Assembly (NCBI GenBank): GCA_910589415.1
Contig: OU342633.1
Coordinates: 39,314,210 to 39,378,209, forward strand
Direction: 5' to 3'
DNA length: 64,000 nt
DNA from: Malachius bipustulatus
Taxonomy: Eukaryota > Arthropoda > Insecta > Coleoptera > Melyridae
The notes beneath the pieces are model-generated. The model searched no databases and was not told the origin of the DNA. It was given only the letters and a program-made list of their open reading frames with translations. A program made the translations under genes and the position numbers. How positions within the stretch are numbered: the stretch's first letter is position 1; each line of letters starts with the position of its first letter. Shown piece after piece: positions 57,901-64,000 of this stretch.

Positions 57901-59199
57901 TTCGCAGAGAGAATTTACCAAATTGTAAACTTGAAATTAGGGTTAAAATGCAAAAAAGGTCGATATTCGTTTGAAGTGGGACATTTTTTGACGTACAACT
58001 GCTGATAGAGCTCTAGAACTATTCTTTAAGACCAGAAAAAGCACCCGAGAACAGTTGCGCTCTCAATTTGCGGTGCGGCGCGAAGTTAGCATCCCTTTTT
58101 TGTTAAAAAAATATATTTGGACTGAAGAACTATTCCACCCAACTATATGGAGAAAGCGAGGGAGAAATGCAGTACCTGATAACTAATTGTAAACAGTATG
58201 ATTTCGTTAAAAGCAGTAAGTATAATAGGTTTAAATAACATAGAGGATGGTTTACTGTCTTTCTGTGTTGAATTAAAATACAAAATAAACAAGCGACGCT
58301 TTTTTTGTCGCATTTTTTCTAATTACTGCCTTTCTACATAGTTAGGCAGTATTGCTGCACTCCTCTCAGAACTTTATAACCGAGTATAGAACTATACTAC
58401 AAGAACTTTAAAACTCGTGTCAAAATTTGGGGTGCCAACTTTACACGACTCTCTGAGCCACGTATAATCAGGTGACTTAGCGCGGCTTATCAGCGGCTTA
58501 TCACTGGCTCGCAAATGTTCACGTTACCTGAAATTCTTAAATTTAATTTTTGTCGAGGTTCGTCGAAGTCAGAATTATAATTAGGTAACTGATAATTAAA
58601 CAAACATTTAAATTGTCTGAAATATTCTCGGAAAAATTAGCTGAATCTCAATTTGAATATTTTCATTTAAATAGGGTATACTAACGAATTTAGTTTCACC
58701 ATTTAGTAATTACGAACTGAATTACCCTCTTATCTCGGAAAATTCATGGCACTTTATAATTTATAATAGTCAGTTTAGACCTATGCGAATAATAACCACT
58801 AATTATTTAATAATCACCTTAATTACTGGAACTAGCTATACTCACGGGCCCACGCGTTGTTTGTATGCAAAATTACGTTTCGGTAAGCACTACCTATTTA
58901 AATCTCAAATAACAAATAACGGCCATCTATAAATGGAAAAGCCTAACTCTAAGTCCATGTTTTACCTAGTCCAATGTTGTCTTGACATAAATAATTATTT
59001 TCTGAGACAGAATTCGTATCTGATTTAATGGACAATAATTTTAAAGGAAAAATAAATAATTAATTCCCACAATTGACACAAATCACATTAGTTTCAAGAC
59101 AAAGACAACCGTCTCTAATAAAACTATTCACAGCTGCAATAAATCCTTAAATTTTTAGTCTTGAAAAATATGAAGAAACAGGCGTTTTATTAATTTCTT
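57901..59199. other. About 1.3 kb without recognised features
   Basis: AT-rich spacer. No exon of the peptide family, RT motif or terminal repeat was found. Confidence 0.4.
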
Positions 59200-59622
59200 G
59201 TATGGCTTGTCCACTGAGTGTTGTCTGGTGAGATGCCACACTGATCCTGACTATAAACGATTTGATTTTTTATGTTTTAATTCGTACTAATTCTAATTAT
59301 TATAATTGTACCAATCAAATCAATTATTGTATTATATGTAATATTTCGAGGGGTAAGACACTGGCAATGAATGTCTACAACACTGCCAAACACTGCCAAA
59401 TATTTCCAAGCATTTCCAAACATTTCCAAAGCTGTGTACAGACATTTCCATAGAGTGTCCTACCCCTCGTAATATTTATATTATAATAATAATAAATATT
59501 ATAATAATTATAATATAAATCAATTATTATAATTTTACGAATTAAAACATAAAAAATCAAATCGTTTATAGTCAGGATCAGTGTGGAATCTCACCGGACA
59601 ACACTCAGTGGACAAGTCATAC
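59200..59622. repeat. Foldback MITE, 423 bp
   Basis: GTATGGCTTGTCCACTGAGT pairs with ACTCAGTGGACAAGTCATAC at the other end, and the arms match nearly to the middle (CAAATCGTTTATAGTCAGGA and its complement). Inside is a nested hairpin built on ATTTCGAGGGGTA/TACCCCTCGTAAT around CATTTCCAA repeats (59,395-59,430). Confidence 0.85.
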
Positions 59623-59631
59623 CTACGTTCT

Positions 59632-60402
59632 ATTGATGTAAAAAAAAATTTATACAGGATATTCCTCGGGATATTCCTTGGCTAAGTAATGACGACATTG
59701 TCTATTTTATCAATTGAACACCCTGTATATTATCATATTTTTATATTTGCTGAGAAAATTTACCTAATAAGAATGGTTTTTAGAGTTGCAGTTTAAAATG
59801 AGTTATGAGTTATAAATAAACAAAAATCCCATTTTCCATGTTGAAACTAGTTCGGAAACGGTTCCAAAAATCGCAAAACGGCTTACGTGTCCTTATCTTT
59901 TCACATGATACCCTACTATGTGGTTTAAATTTTTATATAGGGAGATGAAAATTATCAGTTTTTTTATTTTTCACCCCATATAAATTTCACCCTATATTTC
60001 ATCTAAATCATAGGATACATAAAAAGTTAGCACAGGTATTATAAAAACGCCGTTTTTCGATATGTCGAGCCGTTTTTTAAAAACTTTAAAACTTAAAAAA
60101 AAATAGAAAATAGCGTTTTCATTTGTTTATAACTCATAAACTTATACCTACTCATTTTAAACTGCAACAGTAAAAACCATTCTTATAGCATTTTCTCAGA
60201 AAATATGACAATACAATTATACGGGGTGTTTCAGAGATATAGGGCCAAATATAAAAAGTAAACCTCTCATAAATATAAATTGAAAAAATAAGTATCAACT
60301 CAAAATGGAGTTTCGTTTAAAAGATACGGGGTGTTACCTATTTATAAATCTTTGTCATTACTGAACCAAGGAACAACCTGTATAAAAAATTTTTACATCA
60401 CT
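59632..60402. repeat. Foldback repeat, about 770 bp
   Basis: Left TATTGATGTAAAAAAAAATT ... TATACAGG pairs with CCTGTATAAAAAATTTTTACATCA on the right; the inner TTATTTGCTGAGAAAAT and GAATGGTTTTTAGAGTTGCAG also have inverted partners near 60,165-60,210. Its TATTGATGTAAAAA end is shared with the composite repeat at 8,168. It lies 10 bp from the preceding foldback. Confidence 0.7.
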
Positions 60403-60969
60403 GGAAAGCAAATTGAATAAAATTGTCCTATTTTTTCATTTTTTCAAAATACAAAATTTAAAAATTTATTGGGGTAGGTAGCGGAGTGACTTGACTTTTT
60501 CAACACCCTATAGATTGATATAGTGATATAATACACTTATACAAGGCGTAAGTGAATAAGTGCAAATGTTTCTTTGTTAAAAATTAGGTAGGTATTTTTA
60601 AATGAAAATAAATGATAAATAAATAAAAAAATATAAATAAATCATATCTTCTGTTGAGATGCGAACTTTTTTATAGAGGGTGTCAGATAAGTTTGTCATA
60701 AAAAAAAGTAGTTTTTTTATTTATTTTCTTAACGGAAGAAGTTGCAGAAATTAAATTGAGTGGGCGTAGTCTGCTATTTTTGAGAATATAATCGGTGGAC
60801 AATTTATAAATTTTCTTTTGGTGTTTTACGGGGATGGTATAAAAGGCCAACCCTAGAACATATTAATTTAAAGTATGTAAATTTTTTCTTACATCTACAC
60901 CGTCATTTTTAATTTTTTAAAATTTGGCGACCTGAACCTGTTTTACAGATATTTTTTTTGGAAGTGTTC
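60403..60969. other. About 570 bp without recognised features
   Basis: AT-rich spacer leading into a LINE fragment. Confidence 0.4.
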
Positions 60970-61225
60970 AAAATACGTGACCCGTTTGATCTCACCTAGA
61001 ACGAGACCCGGCAGAAATACACGTCAAGCCGCAATAACTCATCCCTATCAGGTTCAGCTCATTATTCCCCGTACCACCTTTATTGGGACTGCTTTCATGT
61101 ATAGAACTGCATCACTTTGGAATAGAATTCCAAAATTCGAAAACGATTCAAAGTCATCGTGAATCGATATCTCTGCTCATGCATGCACCGCTCCCAGAGC
61201 GTTATAGCGATTTTCCTTACGGTGA
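60970..61225 (+). pseudogene. LINE RT C-terminal fragment
   Basis: Plus-strand reading RTRPGRNTRQAAITHPYQV, LIIPRTTFIGTAFMYRTASL, WNRIPKFEND, then after a frameshift near 61,150 RESISLLMHAPLPERYSDF. The pattern RTA-LWN-IP is the usual tail of CR1/jockey-type LINE proteins. No catalytic motifs; an isolated remnant. Confidence 0.65.
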
Positions 61226-61246
61226 ATGTGCTTTTTCAAGATCCGC

Positions 61247-61822
61247 AACGGCTCAGTTACCGATCTACAGGGTGTTAAAAATTTGAAGATTTTTTCTTCA
61301 TAGCTCCTGGAGGATAGTCAAACTTTAGTCAAACAGTTAGTCACACAGGGTCATCACAGTTTTATTTTCAACAGACAGTGCCGACTTATCGGACAAAATT
61401 AATGGAAATGAGAGATGATCGAAAATGCCAGAGTCTGTTTTTGCCATTTAAAAAAAATCCAATTTCGTCAAACGAATTAAAGGAAATTGTTTCTTTTTCT
61501 TTTCTTGATAACGGTTGCAGATTCCAAAAAAACTATAGAAGACCAAAAAGTTTCAAAATAAAATAAGAAAATTCATATTGTATTTTAGAATCTATACCAA
61601 TGGTGCCTCGCAAAAAAGTTCAGGGGGTGAAATGGGAGAAATTCAGGGAAAAAAATCTCTATAGATTCTCTCACAACGATTTGTCATATGCCCAAAGATG
61701 TAAGCTCTACAGCGTAATGTATATTCCAAATTTGTGCTAAATATCTCAAAAACTATGGGAGCTCTAAAGAAAAAATTTTTTTTTTTAATTTCAACACTCT
61801 GTAGATCGGTAACGAAGCTGTT
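61247..61822. repeat. Foldback MITE, about 576 bp
   Basis: GTTACCGATCTACAGGGTGT (61,256) pairs with ACACTCTGTAGATCGGTAAC (61,794), and the arms extend inward (ATAGCTCCTGGAGGATA against CTATGGGAGCTCT). Non-coding; the open frame at 61,378-61,566 lies inside and is probably fortuitous. Confidence 0.75.
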
Positions 61823-63440
61823 GCTGACCTATTTTTAGGTATATAAATTTTAGGCACAAACAAGTCAAAGAATTACTTCCTTTCGTATGTACCTGATATT
61901 TAGGAACACACCGTATTGTATATTTTCTAAAGTCCAAACAGGCATGTATGAAAATTTTAGAGCACTAACAAATCCATACGTCTACATAAATAAAGTCTTT
62001 CACGTTAACTGAAAGGTTGCGATTAAAAAATATGGATGGTGGAATGTGGGTGCTTCTAAAATTTTAAGCGAAATTAGTTCCTCTCCTGTCTCTATGATGT
62101 TTTTTCAGCTAAAATTTCCATTTAGACCCTCTTCAAACTTGAAACAACCCCTCGAAACTCGGACAATCAGATCGTTTGCATTCTCATCTCGAATAAAATA
62201 TGCATTAGACCGATTTGTTCGCCAGTAGGTGTTGAACCAGAAATGATGATAAAGGGGATGAAGGTCCTGCTCTCCCTATTGAAATTTCCCGCCCAGTTTC
62301 CATGAAATAATAACGACGTCTACATGCACATCTTTCGGTTCGTTATTGAATTCAAAACGACGGCGGTAGCGAAACGGTTGTTAAAAATACCGTCATATTC
62401 AACCCCCCTCCCCCCTCTGGCGGGTTAATTAAGCCCCGTCGCAGCCTACTGTGGTGTTTGTTCAATTACGAAACACGGTTTAATTTCGGCTGGTTCGGTT
62501 TCGATGGAATATCGTCCTTCCTGTCGACGAACTGTAGTTAATTTGCAATGCCTGATAGGGACAATATTGAATGATCACGCACAAAGACTCGATGTTCGAT
62601 AACTGAAGGACAAAGCTATATTTATTCTGTTCTCGATCAAGTTTAGTAATTCACTTCACCTAATAAATCGTCCAGAAAAAAAAGAGTTTCGAGCGAAATA
62701 TCATAGATCAATTATGAGGTTATCTTCAACAAAGGAATCATAATTTAATAATCAGCAGAATCGATTTTAAAGGGGAAAAAAGGGCACAGGTTTTTCTTTG
62801 TTCATATATGTATACATTGAATTGAAACTAGAAAATAATGCTAATTGTCGATGTATTGGTCTGATCATATTTCCCATATAATTTGTCAAGTATTAGGTAC
62901 ATAAGCGTAAAAAACCCAAAAAAAAAAAAAAAACTTTGAGAAAAAATTTTTGGTGACTGTATATCGTTGGTCCTATTTTCTTCGGAGGCAATCAAACAGG
63001 CAGACACAATAATTGACCATGTGTTGACTGACATTATTGTGAACGACGAAAATTATCTCACGGATCAGTTGGTATTTCAATAAGATGGGACTCCCCCGCA
63101 CTGCTCTGCCTGCTTCTTAGTTAATGGATTTACACATCCCGCTTTACTGGATTAAAGGAGAGGTTTCATTGAATGACTCTAACGTCAAGTTTTCATTTAT
63201 TGAAAGGATTAAAGATTTGAAAAAGTACTAAAACAAATTAAAATGTATAAAAAAATAAAAATGAGGAGAAGTGCCTATAGTAGTTCTGATGGTAACAATA
63301 GCGAAATTAATCTTGTTTCCCTAAATTGTCAATATAAAACTTTATATAGATCAATTTTTAAAGATCAGATCCAGTATCATAGACTCAGAAAACGTCCAAA
63401 CTCGGGTCCAAACTGGTTCAAAGATTAGGCGATTCTAGTC
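61823..63440. other. About 1.6 kb mostly unique sequence
   Basis: The 62,330-62,540 part is more GC-rich and low in simple repeats, like single-copy DNA, but shows no exon I can support. Poly(A)/T runs only elsewhere. Confidence 0.4.
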
Positions 63441-63489
63441 GTGCCATGGGAAAGTAAACCTCACGTCCAAGATCTAACAAGGCTCTAGC

Positions 63490-63550
63490 AAAACACTGAC
63501 CAAACCGCCTATCGACTTATCTCAATCTAACATGCACCCTCGGATAAAAA
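63490..63550 (+). repeat. Conserved upstream block of copy 4
   Basis: CCAAACCGCCTATCGACTTA and TCTAACATGCACCCTCGG match the blocks at 50,400 and 51,745. Confidence 0.75.
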
Positions 63551-63617
63551 CAATGAAAATAAATGCTTAGTATTTAAATAATGACTATAATTTTACATTT
63601 ATCTTCTAATTTTTGTA

Positions 63618-63918
63618 AAAAAGGCAATTATCCTCGTTCCTGTTATCACCTATTTAGTCCGTTTATTTTCGCTAATTTGACAGTTTACGCCCGTATTCAC
63701 AAACGATAATTTCCTAAATAATTACGTAATAAATTATCCCCATCTCATTCTATTGCAAAAAAACTGCATATCTCCATCTCACTCATTTAAATAATTACGT
63801 AATTATTTAGGAAATTATCGTTTGTGAATACGGGCATTCAGTGTCCTAATTATCCCGTATGTACTTTTCACGTAATTTGTCTAGTGCATATAAATAGATG
63901 CAACTACACTTCATTGCC
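63618..63918 (+). promoter_or_regulatory. Promoter of family copy 4, interrupted by a MITE
   Basis: TTATC sites at 63,628-63,632 and 63,643-63,647 (15 apart; one 6-base CTGTTC repeat fewer than copy 3). TATAAATAG at 63,889-63,897; the CCAGT initiator gives A+1 at 63,919, 30 bases away. A 147-bp MITE separates the TTATC pair from the TATA box; without it the spacing (about 99) is close to copies 1 and 3 (88 and 82). Confidence 0.75.
63689..63835. mobile_element. 147-bp MITE with perfect 42-bp inverted ends
   Basis: GCCCGTATTCACAAACGATA and the next 22 bases (63,689-63,730) are repeated without mismatch in inverted orientation at 63,794-63,835. Perfect arms indicate a very recent insertion. 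It lies in the proximal promoter of family copy 4, at the point where copy 1 reads TTTTTGCCCTTAATTAC without interruption. Confidence 0.85.
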
Positions 63919-64000
63919 AGTATAGAAATCCTTCATTCGTTTGCTCACTTCAGAAAACGAAGGTATGTATAAAATCCTATTTCAAAACATAGAAAGCCAT
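63919..64000 (+). CDS. Small secreted-peptide family, copy 4 (exon 1 and start of intron; runs off window)
   Basis: Non-coding exon 1 (63,919-63,962) is very like copy 3: CCGTTTGCTC-type sequence, then CAGAAAACGAAG/GTATGTATAAAATCC with a consensus donor. The coding exon would lie roughly 0.3-1.3 kb further right, outside the window. Of the four copies this one has the best preserved core promoter and donor, so it is the likeliest to be expressed, subject to the MITE upstream. Confidence 0.6.

Noticed and set aside
1..64000. CRISPR array, bacterial operons or prophage
   Set aside because: No regularly spaced short repeats with unique spacers and no prokaryotic gene organisation; eukaryotic retroelements, MITEs and splice signals dominate.

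Overview
The window looks like AT-rich nuclear DNA of an arthropod, most likely an insect. The grounds are several non-LTR retrotransposon families with insect-type reverse transcriptase motifs, a Penelope-like element, many TA-flanked Tc1/mariner- and pogo-type MITEs, a TATA/Inr core promoter with arthropod spacing, and a split U6 snRNA copy. I cannot name the order or species. No bacterial operon, CRISPR array or recognisable virus is present. Nearly everything identifiable is repetitive, and no complete, certainly functional host protein gene can be read.

Layout: 0-2.1 kb holds a hairpin MITE and a 5'-truncated LINE with a long open RT frame (minus strand). 4-11.7 kb is a run of large foldback elements, one hit by a 45-bp hAT-like insertion, plus a composite tandem array. 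11.7-18.6 kb is mostly unique DNA with two candidate exons and a hammerhead-like motif. 18.6-21.2 kb holds Penelope-like debris, a 971-bp foldback MITE and a LINE tail. 22.3-22.9 kb is a tandem duplication. 23.9-27.9 kb is an imperfect 4-kb inverted duplication containing a pogo-like MITE and a 22-bp minisatellite. 29.05-29.4 kb looks like a solo LTR, and a hammerhead ribozyme lies at 31.3 kb. 33.4-36.8 kb is a three-fold tandem repeat of about 1,134 bp, each unit carrying a U6-like sequence split by the same MITE. A short hammerhead-bearing retroelement with a 14-bp target duplication lies at 38.24 kb. 44-49.5 kb has decayed antisense LINEs, tRNA-related SINE pieces and a foldback.

The most gene-like region is 50.3-64 kb. 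Four tandem copies (the last cut by the window edge) share an upstream block, a promoter with two TTATC (GATA-type) sites, a TATA box and a CCAGT initiator, a short non-coding exon 1, an intron, and an exon 2 encoding a hydrophobic leader followed by a short acidic, cysteine-free segment and a basic pair. I do not recognise the family; the layout suggests small secreted prepropeptides. All three visible coding exons are damaged in different ways. Copy 1 has a 2-nt frame offset. Copy 2 lost its 5' part to a LINE and its exon 2 is split by a solo LTR. Copy 3 has lost its ATG but is otherwise open. Copy 4 has clean promoter sites apart from a MITE insertion, and its coding exon lies beyond the window.

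The 38.24-kb hammerhead retroelement has a second copy in the 3' flank of family copy 2, so the mobile elements and the gene family share one history: segmental duplication followed by successive, datable insertions.
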